Positions 6,656 to 13,813 of a stretch of DNA of 15,101 nt are shown here, one piece after another. A program made the translations under genes and the position numbers. The notes below the pieces were generated by a model that searched no databases, was not told the origin of the DNA, and saw only the letters and a list, made by a program, of their open reading frames with translations. Numbering within the stretch: the first letter of the stretch is position 1; every line of letters begins with the position of its first letter. Origin of the DNA: CAYVBE01 sp964448935 (GTDB lineage: Bacteria > Planctomycetota > Brocadiia > SM23-32); assembly GCA_964448935.1 (NCBI GenBank), contig CAYVBE010000089.1:1-15101 (forward strand), read 5' to 3'.

Positions 6656-7540
6656 ATGCCGTCCAACTGCCAGCGAGAAACGCGGACCGTGGGCGAACTG
6701 CTGCAGACAGAAAGTACGGTGCTTCAGAAGAACGGCGTGGACGATCCTCGGCTCGACGCGGAGCTTCTGCTGGCCGACCTGCTGGACTGTAACCGGGCCC
6801 ACCTGCTGGCCCACCCCGAGCGGACGGTGCCTCCCGAGGCGCGGCGCCGGTTCGAGGGGCTGATCGAGCGGCGCGCGGCCCGCGAGCCGCTGCAATATCT
6901 GCTGGGCGCATGGGAGTTCTGCGGGCGGACGTTTGTGGTCAACGATTCGGTCCTGATCCCGCGTCCGGAGACGGAGCTGCTGGTGGAGAAGTGCCTGCAC
7001 ATACTGCCCCTGGCGCGGCCGGCGCGGGCGGCGGACGTGGGGACGGGCAGCGGCGCCATAGCGGTGACGCTTGCCGCCGATCGCCCCGCGCTGGACGTTG
7101 TGGCGGTTGACGCCGACGCAGCTGCGCTGGAAGTGGCGCGCCAGAATGCGCGACGGCACGAGGTGGCAAGTCGGGTGCGGTTTGTGAAGGGCGACCTGTG
7201 CCGACCGCTGAAAGCCGGAAGCCTGGACCTGGTGGCCAGCAATCCGCCCTACATTCCGACCGACAGGCTGCGGACGTTGCAGCCCGAGGTCCGGGACTAC
7301 GAGCCGCAGCAGGCACTCGACGGCGGGCCTGACGGTCTCGCCGTGATTCGACGGTTTCTGGCCCAGGCGCCGCGCGTGCTGGTGCCGGGCGGTTGGCTGG
7401 TGATGGAAATCGGCGAGGGGCAGGCCGATACGGTGCGGCAACTGGCCGCGAAACAGGGGGCTTACGACAACGATACTCTGGAGACGAGCCGCGACGGCGC
7501 GGGCCACGAGCGGGTCTTCCGCGCACGGCGCGCGACGTGA
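6656..7540 (+). CDS. prmC: Peptide chain release factor N5-glutamine methyltransferase
   Basis: PrmC (HemK) methylates the Gln of the GGQ motif in release factors RF1 and RF2 using S-adenosylmethionine, which improves translation termination. The 294 residues fit the family length. A helical N-terminal domain (about 11-90) contains DARLLL-like PRLDAELLLADLL. The methyltransferase domain shows LIPRPETELLVE (100-112), the AdoMet loop DVGTGSGAIA (127-136), the acidic VDAD that binds ribose (151-154), the signature NPPYIP (196-201) that holds the target Gln, and YEPQQALDGGPDGL (215-228). The ribosome site is weak (GGTGGA directly before the ATG); GTG at 6689 would remove 11 residues and fits the usual family start, so the exact start is uncertain. 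It is followed 14 nt later by murA and must be co-transcribed. The release factor gene prfA, a frequent upstream neighbour, is not here. Confidence 0.93.
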   Translation: MPSNCQRETRTVGELLQTESTVLQKNGVDDPRLDAELLLADLLDCNRAHLLAHPERTVPPEARRRFEGLIERRAAREPLQYLLGAWEFCGRTFVVNDSVLIPRPETELLVEKCLHILPLARPARAADVGTGSGAIAVTLAADRPALDVVAVDADAAALEVARQNARRHEVASRVRFVKGDLCRPLKAGSLDLVASNPPYIPTDRLRTLQPEVRDYEPQQALDGGPDGLAVIRRFLAQAPRVLVPGGWLVMEIGEGQADTVRQLAAKQGAYDNDTLETSRDGAGHERVFRARRAT

Positions 7541-7554
7541 GGAAAGGTGGGACG

Positions 7555-8844
7555 ATGGAGGAACTGGTGATCGAGGGCGGGACGCCATTGCAGGGGACAG
7601 TCCGGGCCAGCGGCGCCAAGAATGCCGCCCTGCCCATCATAGCCGCCGTGCTGTTGACCGAGGGAGAGACCGTTCTGAGGCGTGTTCCGGGGCTGACCGA
7701 TGTGTCCACGATCCTGTCCATAGTCCGGGCACTGGGGGTCGAGGCCGCGTGGGTTGGGCCGAACTGTCTGCGGCTGCTGCCGTCCGACACCGGCGGCACG
7801 GTGGCGCCGCCGGACCCGGTGCGACGGATGCGCGGCAGCGTCTGCGTGCTGGGGCCGCTGCTGGCCACTCGGGGCGCGGTGACCGTGCCCATGCCGGGCG
7901 GTTGTGTGATCGGCGAGCGCCCTATAGACCTGCACGTGAAGGGGTTGCGTGCGCTGGGGGCAGAGGTTGAGGCCGACGACGTGCAGGTCCGCGCGCGGAC
8001 CGACGGGCTGCGAGGCGCGCGGGTGGACATGGCGGGGCCGAACGGCTCGACGGTGCTGGGCACGGCGAACGTCATGATGGCCGCCACGCTCGCCGAGGGG
8101 ACGACGGTTATCGAGCACGCCGCCCGCGAGCCGGAGGTCCAGGACCTGGCCGCCTACCTGACGGCGTGCGGAGCCCGCATCCGGGGCGTCGGCACATCAA
8201 CGGTTACGGTCCACGGCGTGGACCGGCTGCGCGGCGTCGAACACGAACTCATCCCCGACCGCATCGAGACGGGCACGTTCCTTGCAGCGGGCGCCGTCAC
8301 CGGTGGCGAGGTGTGGGTGGAGGACTGCCGAGCCGACCACCTGGCGGCGACACTGGACGCCTTTCGGCAGATGGGGATACGCGTCGAGAGCAGCGGGAAA
8401 TCACTCTGTGCCAGGGCCCCGCAGGGGATAGGACCCGTGGACCTGGAGACCGCTCCGTATCCGGGCTTTGCGACCGACATGCACCCGCAGGTGAGCACGC
8501 TTCTGAGCCTGGCCGACGGCGTGAGCACGGTCACGGAAAAGGTTTACCCGGAGCGGTTTACGCACCTGACCCTTCTCAACCGGCTGGGGGCGCGATTTCT
8601 GCGCTCCGGCAACCGGGCCGTCATCAACGGGGTTGCGGAACTGCACGGGGACTCGGTGGAGGCGCTGGACCTGCGCGCCGGGGCGGCCCTGGTCCTGGCG
8701 GGCCTGGCGGCCGACGGCGTCACGCGGATAGCTGGTGTGGACCAGATAGACCGCGGCTACCAGGATCTGGAGGGGGCTCTGCGGTCTCTCGGTGCCCGCA
8801 TTCACCGCCGCGAGGCCGAAACGCGCGAACGCCGGACCGCATAA
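7555..8844 (+). CDS. murA: UDP-N-acetylglucosamine 1-carboxyvinyltransferase
   Basis: MurA transfers the enolpyruvyl group of PEP to UDP-GlcNAc, the first committed step of peptidoglycan precursor synthesis, in the cytoplasm. The 429 residues are full length. Visible active-site landmarks are SGAKNAALP with Lys22-Asn23, the MRGS segment near 92, the catalytic loop PGGCVIGERP with Cys117 and Arg122, the ATDMHPQ motif that carries the general-base Asp, and DLRAGAALVLAGLAADG with the conserved Arg late in the protein. Cys at 117 is the residue attacked by fosfomycin, so the natural Cys-to-Asp resistance form is not present. The start at 7555 follows an AAGGTGG ribosome site and lies 14 nt after the prmC stop, so the pair forms an operon. 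Upstream in-frame codons that overlap prmC are not used. Confidence 0.96.
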   Translation: MEELVIEGGTPLQGTVRASGAKNAALPIIAAVLLTEGETVLRRVPGLTDVSTILSIVRALGVEAAWVGPNCLRLLPSDTGGTVAPPDPVRRMRGSVCVLGPLLATRGAVTVPMPGGCVIGERPIDLHVKGLRALGAEVEADDVQVRARTDGLRGARVDMAGPNGSTVLGTANVMMAATLAEGTTVIEHAAREPEVQDLAAYLTACGARIRGVGTSTVTVHGVDRLRGVEHELIPDRIETGTFLAAGAVTGGEVWVEDCRADHLAATLDAFRQMGIRVESSGKSLCARAPQGIGPVDLETAPYPGFATDMHPQVSTLLSLADGVSTVTEKVYPERFTHLTLLNRLGARFLRSGNRAVINGVAELHGDSVEALDLRAGAALVLAGLAADGVTRIAGVDQIDRGYQDLEGALRSLGARIHRREAETRERRTA

Positions 8845-8853
8845 GCCCGCCCG

Positions 8854-8882
8854 TTGCGCGCCGGATTCTCACCCGCTAACAT
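8854..8882 (+). promoter_or_regulatory. Weak promoter-like pair upstream of the first sulfatase
   Basis: TTGCGC (8854-8859, 3 of 6) and TAACAT (8877-8882, 4 of 6) are separated by 17 nt in the 74-nt gap after murA. No hairpin terminator is visible after murA, so read-through from prmC-murA is equally possible. Confidence 0.25.
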
Positions 8883-8918
8883 GCTGTCTGCCTGCACTTT
8901 CGGGGAGATTCTGCCGCA

Positions 8919-10343
8919 ATGAGCGACGAACAAGCCGACCGCCTGCCAAACATCATCTTCATCATGGCCGACGACATGGGCTATGGTGATCCGGGTTGCT
9001 ACAACCGGGAGAGCAGAATGCCGACGCCCAACATGGACCGCCTGGCGGCGGAGGGAATGCGCCTGACCGACGCCCACTCCGCCTCCGCCGTCTGCACGCC
9101 CAGCCGCTACGCGGTGCTCACCGGCCGATACTGCTGGCGCACGTGGCTTACGCGATGGGTGCTCGGCGGAATGGGCAAGCCCTTGATCGCGGACGATCGC
9201 CTGACGGTGCCCCGGATGCTGCGCCGCCACGGCTACGCCACCGCCGCCGTGGGCAAGTGGCACCTGGGGCTGGGCTGGCAGACCCGGGACGGCGAGGAGC
9301 CGCGGGACGACGGGTGGAACGTGGACTACGAGAAACCCGTCCTGAACGGTCCGATCACACGCGGTTTCGACTACTTCTTCGGCATCACCGCCTCTCTGGA
9401 CATGCCGCCTTACTGCTTCATCGAGAACCATCGGACCGTGGGCGTGCCGACCGTCGAGAAGTCGCCGTACAACCCCCAGCAGCGCAAGGGCCTGATGACA
9501 CCCGGCTGGCGCGACGAAGAGGTGGACACCACCTTCTGCGAGAAGGCCGTGGGGTGGATGGAGCGACAGGTCCGGGAGCGCCCGGACAGTCCCATCTTTC
9601 TCTACCTCACTCCATCGGCGCCGCACCGGCCGTGCGTGCCGCCCCAGTTCATGGCGGGGGCGAGCGACGCAGGGCCGAGGGGCGACATGGTGTGTGTCGT
9701 GGACCGGATGGTCGGGCGGGTAATGGACGCGCTTGAGCGGCTGAGTGTGGCGGACGAGACGCTGCTGGTGGTCACCAGCGACAACGGCGCGCGGCTGGAG
9801 TGCTTCGACGGCAAGACCTACGGCCACAAGTCCTGCGGCAACCTGCGGGGCCAGAAGGCCGACATCTGGGACGGCGGCCACCGCGAGCCCTTCATCGCCC
9901 GCTGGCCGGGGCGCATTCCGGCGGGGCAGGCATCCGACGAACTGGCCTGTCTGGGGGACCTGATCGCCACCTGCGCTGCTATTGTGGGTGAGGAATTGCC
10001 CTCCGACGCGGGCGAGGACAGCGTCAATATGCTGCCGGTGCTGACCGGCGGGGAATCGCAGCGCGAGGCGCTGGTGCACCACTCCGGCGACGGCATGTTT
10101 TCCGTGCGGCGGGGGCGCTGGAAGCTGATTGACGGCCTGGGCAGCGGCGGTTTCAGCTCTCCCCGTAGGCCCGAGGCCGGGCCGGGCGAGCCGCCCGGAC
10201 AGCTCTACGACCTGCAGGTGGACCCCGCCGAAAGCTACAATCTCTGGGCGGACCGGCCGGAGGTGGTTCGCGAACTGCGCAATCTGCTGGAAAGATGCCG
10301 CCGCGAGGGCCGCAGCACGCCCGAACCGGGCGACAAGGGGTGA
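8919..10343 (+). CDS. Sulfatase (arylsulfatase family, formylglycine type), no signal peptide
   Basis: This 474-residue alkaline-phosphatase-fold hydrolase should remove sulfate esters from a sugar or aryl substrate. It opens with PNIIFIMADDMGYGD, where Asp18-Asp19 bind the metal. It then carries the sulfatase signature Cys59-Thr-Pro-Ser-Arg63 followed by LTGRY; Cys59 would be turned into formylglycine. VGKWHLG follows. TSDNG supplies the second metal pair, Asp288-Asn289, and GHKSCGNLRGQK...GGHREPFIARWPG is the typical later block. The C-terminus has the usual LYDLQVDPAESYNL motif. Translation starts at ATG 8919 with GGGGAGA upstream. The N-terminus has no hydrophobic leader, so the protein looks cytoplasmic, unlike most polysaccharide-directed sulfatases. 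No formylglycine-generating enzyme or anaerobic maturase is encoded nearby. The substrate cannot be read from the sequence. Its neighbour is a secreted carbohydrate-type protein. Confidence 0.93.
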   Translation: MSDEQADRLPNIIFIMADDMGYGDPGCYNRESRMPTPNMDRLAAEGMRLTDAHSASAVCTPSRYAVLTGRYCWRTWLTRWVLGGMGKPLIADDRLTVPRMLRRHGYATAAVGKWHLGLGWQTRDGEEPRDDGWNVDYEKPVLNGPITRGFDYFFGITASLDMPPYCFIENHRTVGVPTVEKSPYNPQQRKGLMTPGWRDEEVDTTFCEKAVGWMERQVRERPDSPIFLYLTPSAPHRPCVPPQFMAGASDAGPRGDMVCVVDRMVGRVMDALERLSVADETLLVVTSDNGARLECFDGKTYGHKSCGNLRGQKADIWDGGHREPFIARWPGRIPAGQASDELACLGDLIATCAAIVGEELPSDAGEDSVNMLPVLTGGESQREALVHHSGDGMFSVRRGRWKLIDGLGSGGFSSPRRPEAGPGEPPGQLYDLQVDPAESYNLWADRPEVVRELRNLLERCRREGRSTPEPGDKG

Positions 10344-10357
10344 CGGGGGCAGTCCGT

Positions 10358-10386
10358 TTGGCACCACGCGACCGTTCTGCTACGCT
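10358..10386 (+). promoter_or_regulatory. Predicted extended -10 promoter for the lectin/PKD/beta-helix gene
   Basis: TTGGCA (10358-10363, 5 of 6) and TACGCT (10381-10386, 3 of 6) are separated by 17 nt, and TGC directly before the -10 makes it extended. The predicted transcript start is near 10393, with GGAGG at 10406-10410 and the ATG at 10421. It would allow this gene and the following reductase to be expressed separately from the sulfatase. Confidence 0.5.
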
Positions 10387-10420
10387 TTACGTATGGCTCA
10401 GATACGGAGGACGGCATATC

Positions 10421-13156
10421 ATGGGAAGTGGCAAGACGGGGGCTCCGACGGCTGCGATGGTCTGCATGTTGGCGATGCTGGTGGCGGTGCCCGCGAGTGG
10501 AGCCACCGTGGACTATTCGGAAGAGTTCGAATCCACCTCCATGGCGCTCAACGCGGGGGCGGCTGTGGTGGCCGGTCGGCTGCGGCTGACCGATACCTCC
10601 AGCGGCAGCCAGGCCCGCTCGGCCTATCACCGGGAGAAGGTGCCGGTGGACCGATTTGTCACCAGATTCGTCTACCGGGTGGATCGGGTAGGCAGCAGCC
10701 CGACCGGGGGGTGGGCATTCGTCCTGCAGAACCAGGGCCTGGACGCCGTGGGGCGCAGCAAATCCACCGGCACCGACGGCTGGGCGCCCACCAGCCCCAG
10801 CCTCGCGTTGCGCGTGCGGGGGCGCAGCGGCATGGAGTTGGTGAAGGATACGGGCGACGGGCCGAAACGGGTCAAGAGCGGTCCCATCCGCCCGGAGCTG
10901 GGCAGCTTCTTGAGCAGCGACCCCTTCGAGTTCCTGCTGGCCTACGACGGGACGGTCCTCCACCTGATCGTCACCAACCTGCGCACCGACGACAGCTACT
11001 ATCAGCACTTCAAGGAGGGCGTGGAAGGGGACAGGCCGTTGGAGATCCCGACGATTCTGGGCGGCGACACCGCATGGGCGGGCTTCACCGCCGGCACCGG
11101 CTCGGTGGATGAGCGCCGCTACGTGCAGAAGATCGAGTCCTGGACCTGGTGGGCCGATGAGGGCGAACTGCCGCCCGTGGCGCAGTTCAGGCTCAACGCG
11201 CTCTCCCCGTATCAAGCCCTGGATGGCAACGTGGTCCGCACGCGGGCGCCCTATGAGGTCCACTTTTCAGGCGATGACAGCTTCGACGTGGACGGGTCCG
11301 TCGCCCGCTACGAGTGGGATTTCGGCGACGGCAGCACCGCAGAGGCAGACGAACCCGCAGTGGAACACGTGTACGAAGAACCGGGACGCTATGAGGCAAC
11401 GCTGACGGTGCTGGACGACGCCGGCAATCGCTCCGATCCGCGCGCGATCCGCGTCGTCGTCAGCGAGGCCCTAAAGCCTGCGATCGAGCCCAGCCGGACC
11501 GCCGGTGTGGCGCCGCTCAGCGTGTTCTTCGACGCCACCGGGACGGGCGGTCTGATGGAAGGGGACTTCCTGGACGCCCGCTTCTCCTGGGAGTTTGACG
11601 TGGACGACACCGATCCCGACGGGCGCTACGAGAGCGGAGAGGGCTTCGTGGCCGCGCACGTGTTCGAGGAACCCGGAACCTACCGGGTGCGCGTCAGCGT
11701 GACCGATCGCTCCGGCGAGACCGAAACCGCCGAGACCCAGATAACGGTGGAAGACGTGGACGAGACCTGGAGCACCTACCACTTTGCGGCGGACGGCGAG
11801 GATGCCAACCCCGGCACGGTCCAGAGTCCGAAGAAAACGCTGCGGCACGCTTTGGAAGATCTGGCCGGCCCGAAGGTGCGCATCCGGCTGCGTCGCGGCG
11901 ATGTCTGGCGGCTGGACCAGGGGTTGACCTTGTCGGCTGACGGTCCCGGCATAGTGGAGAGCTACGGCGACACGTCCGACCCGGCGCCGGTGATCCATGC
12001 GACGTGGGAGGACGCCGGCGACTGGCGCTTGATGGACGTGGCCCTCCGGGCCGGCGGCAGCAGCCATCGCGGCCCCCGCTACCCGGGGGGCGTGCATCTG
12101 AGCGGGCGGGACAACCTCGTGGCCGGCGTCCGGTTCAGCAAACTGGGCTCTTACATCTCTCCGCTCTACGGGGCCCGCAACACCATCTACGACAGTTTTG
12201 CCGCCGAAGCAGGTCCGTATTTCGTCTACGGCTCCCAGTCTCGCCGGTTCGCCATCATCGGGAATGACGTCGAGGTCGAGAGCGACCACGCCGAGCACGT
12301 CATCCGCTTCCAGGGCGGCCACAAGGGCTACATCGCCCACAACAAGCTGCGGGCCAAAAAGACCAAGAGCAACCTCCAGTTGCGCGGCGATAGCAGCCAG
12401 GTGGTGGTCTTCGACAACGACCTCTACGGGCGGGGTTCCGGCCCGCACCCCCAGAACGACGCCAGCGAGGAATACGCCCATCACATCGTCTTCGAGGGGA
12501 ACCGTTTCCTCTACGAACCCGCCTACGAGGGAACGCGCTTCGCGGCCGCGGGCACGGCGGTCAGCGTGACGGCACGTCACGTGGTGATTCGGAACAACCT
12601 GACGGTCAACTACGGCGCGCTGTTCTCGGCGGGTGCTCACTGCTGGGTCGGCCCGTCCGTGGATGTCCGCGTGTACAATAACAGCGTCTATGCCGACGAT
12701 GCTGCCGGGCAACACAAGGGCCAGTTGGGCCGCGTTTACGACGCGCGGCATGTCACCGTGCGGAACAACCTGGTCCACAACACCGTGACAGCGGCTCCGA
12801 AGCCTTGGGTGCGGCTGCTGGGTGTGAGTGAGGTGGCGCTCGAGACGCTGACCGCTGACCATAACCTGTTCCGGGCGCCCGCGTGGGACGATGGTGAGGG
12901 GCTGGTCCGCGTAGACGGCGACGGCCTGTCCCTGGAGCAGTGGCGCAACCGCGACTTCGGCCGGGGCACACTGCTGACCGAGCCGTTGCTGCGGTCCGCC
13001 GATCCGGAGCGCCCGGAATTCATGCGCCTGAAGCCCGACAGTCCGGCCGTGGACGCCGGCGCGCCCGTGCCGGTGTTCATTGACCTGCAGGGGCATCCCC
13101 GGCCGCAGGGCGAGGCGCGCGACATTGGTGCGTTTGAATACTCAGACGACTCTTGA
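10421..13156 (+). CDS. Secreted multidomain protein: L-type-lectin-like, two PKD domains, parallel beta-helix
   Basis: The 911-residue protein begins with a signal peptide: GSGKTG, then a hydrophobic core (TAAMVCMLAMLVAVPA) and a likely cut after ASGA. Residues about 28-242 resemble an L-type (legume-like) lectin beta-sandwich: GGWAFVLQNQGLDAVG, FLLAYDGTVLHLIV, AWAGFTAGTGS and IESWTWW. Two PKD domains follow. The first (about 252-348) has YEWDFGDGS and YEEPGRYEATLTV. The second (about 352-446) has FSWEFDVDDTDPDG with an acidic, calcium-loop-like insert, and FEEPGTYRVRVSV. From about 453 (FAADGEDANPGT, SPKKTL) to about 850 it is a right-handed parallel beta-helix with repeated N-N and V-x-x-N-x turns. 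It ends with SPAVDAG and RDIGAFEY, seen at the end of many secreted beta-helix proteins. The fold is used by polysaccharide lyases and glycosidases, but I cannot identify catalytic residues. ATG 10421 has a good GGAGG. The likely role is extracellular glycan binding and possibly cleavage. Confidence 0.85.
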   Translation: MGSGKTGAPTAAMVCMLAMLVAVPASGATVDYSEEFESTSMALNAGAAVVAGRLRLTDTSSGSQARSAYHREKVPVDRFVTRFVYRVDRVGSSPTGGWAFVLQNQGLDAVGRSKSTGTDGWAPTSPSLALRVRGRSGMELVKDTGDGPKRVKSGPIRPELGSFLSSDPFEFLLAYDGTVLHLIVTNLRTDDSYYQHFKEGVEGDRPLEIPTILGGDTAWAGFTAGTGSVDERRYVQKIESWTWWADEGELPPVAQFRLNALSPYQALDGNVVRTRAPYEVHFSGDDSFDVDGSVARYEWDFGDGSTAEADEPAVEHVYEEPGRYEATLTVLDDAGNRSDPRAIRVVVSEALKPAIEPSRTAGVAPLSVFFDATGTGGLMEGDFLDARFSWEFDVDDTDPDGRYESGEGFVAAHVFEEPGTYRVRVSVTDRSGETETAETQITVEDVDETWSTYHFAADGEDANPGTVQSPKKTLRHALEDLAGPKVRIRLRRGDVWRLDQGLTLSADGPGIVESYGDTSDPAPVIHATWEDAGDWRLMDVALRAGGSSHRGPRYPGGVHLSGRDNLVAGVRFSKLGSYISPLYGARNTIYDSFAAEAGPYFVYGSQSRRFAIIGNDVEVESDHAEHVIRFQGGHKGYIAHNKLRAKKTKSNLQLRGDSSQVVVFDNDLYGRGSGPHPQNDASEEYAHHIVFEGNRFLYEPAYEGTRFAAAGTAVSVTARHVVIRNNLTVNYGALFSAGAHCWVGPSVDVRVYNNSVYADDAAGQHKGQLGRVYDARHVTVRNNLVHNTVTAAPKPWVRLLGVSEVALETLTADHNLFRAPAWDDGEGLVRVDGDGLSLEQWRNRDFGRGTLLTEPLLRSADPERPEFMRLKPDSPAVDAGAPVPVFIDLQGHPRPQGEARDIGAFEYSDDS

Positions 13157-13182
13157 CGTGAGCAAAAAGGAGGGACCTGCGT

Positions 13183-13713
13183 ATGGCGGCTGGTGAGAAT
13201 GGGGTAGATGTGCTGCGCACCGCGGACGGCAGGATGCCGGCGCTGGGATTCGGCACATGGGACCTGAGGGGCGACACGTGCCGCATGGCCGTCGGGTGCG
13301 CGCTGGAGACCGGTTACCGGCACATTGACACCGCCGAGATGTACGGCAACGAGAAAGCCATCGGCGACGCGCTGCAAGAGAACGGCGTTCCGCGGGAGGA
13401 TGTCTTCCTGGTCACCAAGGTCTGGCACGATCACCTGGATGCCTCCGGCGTGCAGCGGGCCTTACACGGGAGCCTGGAGAAGCTGCAGACCGACTACGTG
13501 GACCTTCTACTGATCCACTGGCCCACAAGCACCGGCGTGCCGCTGGCCGAGACGCTGGGCGCCATGGGCGAGCTTCGCGACGAGGGCACCACCCGGCACG
13601 TCGGCGTCAGCAACTTCAACGTGGCACTGCTGGAGGAGGCGCGGCAGGCCTCGCCGGCGCCCATCTTGTGCAACCAGGTCGAGTATCATCCCTACCTCTC
13701 CCAGGACCCGGTG
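13183..13713 (+). CDS. Aldo/keto reductase, 3' part lost in assembly gap
   Basis: The first 177 residues of an NADPH-dependent aldo/keto reductase are present. The start is GENGVDVLRTADGRMPALGFGTW, as in the family. The catalytic tetrad is complete: Asp49 and Tyr54 in HIDTAEMYGNE, Lys79 in LVTKVW, and His112 in LLIHWP. VGVSNFN (about 145-151) and NQVEYHPYL, which help bind the nicotinamide, are also seen. Family members are about 270-320 residues, so roughly 100 or more are missing in the run of N. A strong AAAGGAGGG ribosome site at 13166-13174 sets the start at 13183. The gene follows the beta-helix gene by 26 nt, so they are probably co-transcribed. Substrates in this family are sugars, aldehydes and ketones; a sugar-related role is inferred from context. 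The frame that continues across the gap is an artefact. Confidence 0.92.
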
Positions 13714-13813
13714 NNNNNNNNNNNNNNNNNNNNNNNNNNNNNNNNNNNNNNNNNNNNNNNNNNNNNNNNNNNNNNNNNNNNNNNNNNNNNNNNNNNNNNN
13801 NNNNNNNNNNNNN
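13714..13813. other. Assembly gap of exactly 100 N
   Basis: One hundred consecutive N are the usual placeholder for a scaffold gap of unknown length. The 3' part of the aldo/keto reductase gene and the 5' part of the next sulfatase gene are missing here, so further genes could also lie inside. Confidence 0.98.

Noticed and set aside
6433..6666. 78-residue N-terminal extension of the ADP-ribosylglycohydrolase-like protein
   Set aside because: The extension overlaps the predicted promoter of its own gene, lacks family similarity, and the internal ATG at 6432 has a good GGAGG site.
8802..10367. Minus-strand open frame of 521 codons opposite the first sulfatase
   Set aside because: The plus strand encodes a full set of sulfatase motifs; the antisense product has no recognisable motif or ribosome site.
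10295..10420. Upstream start for the beta-helix protein inside the end of the sulfatase gene
   Set aside because: It would put 42 Arg-rich residues before an obvious signal peptide and ignore the GGAGG before the ATG at 10421.
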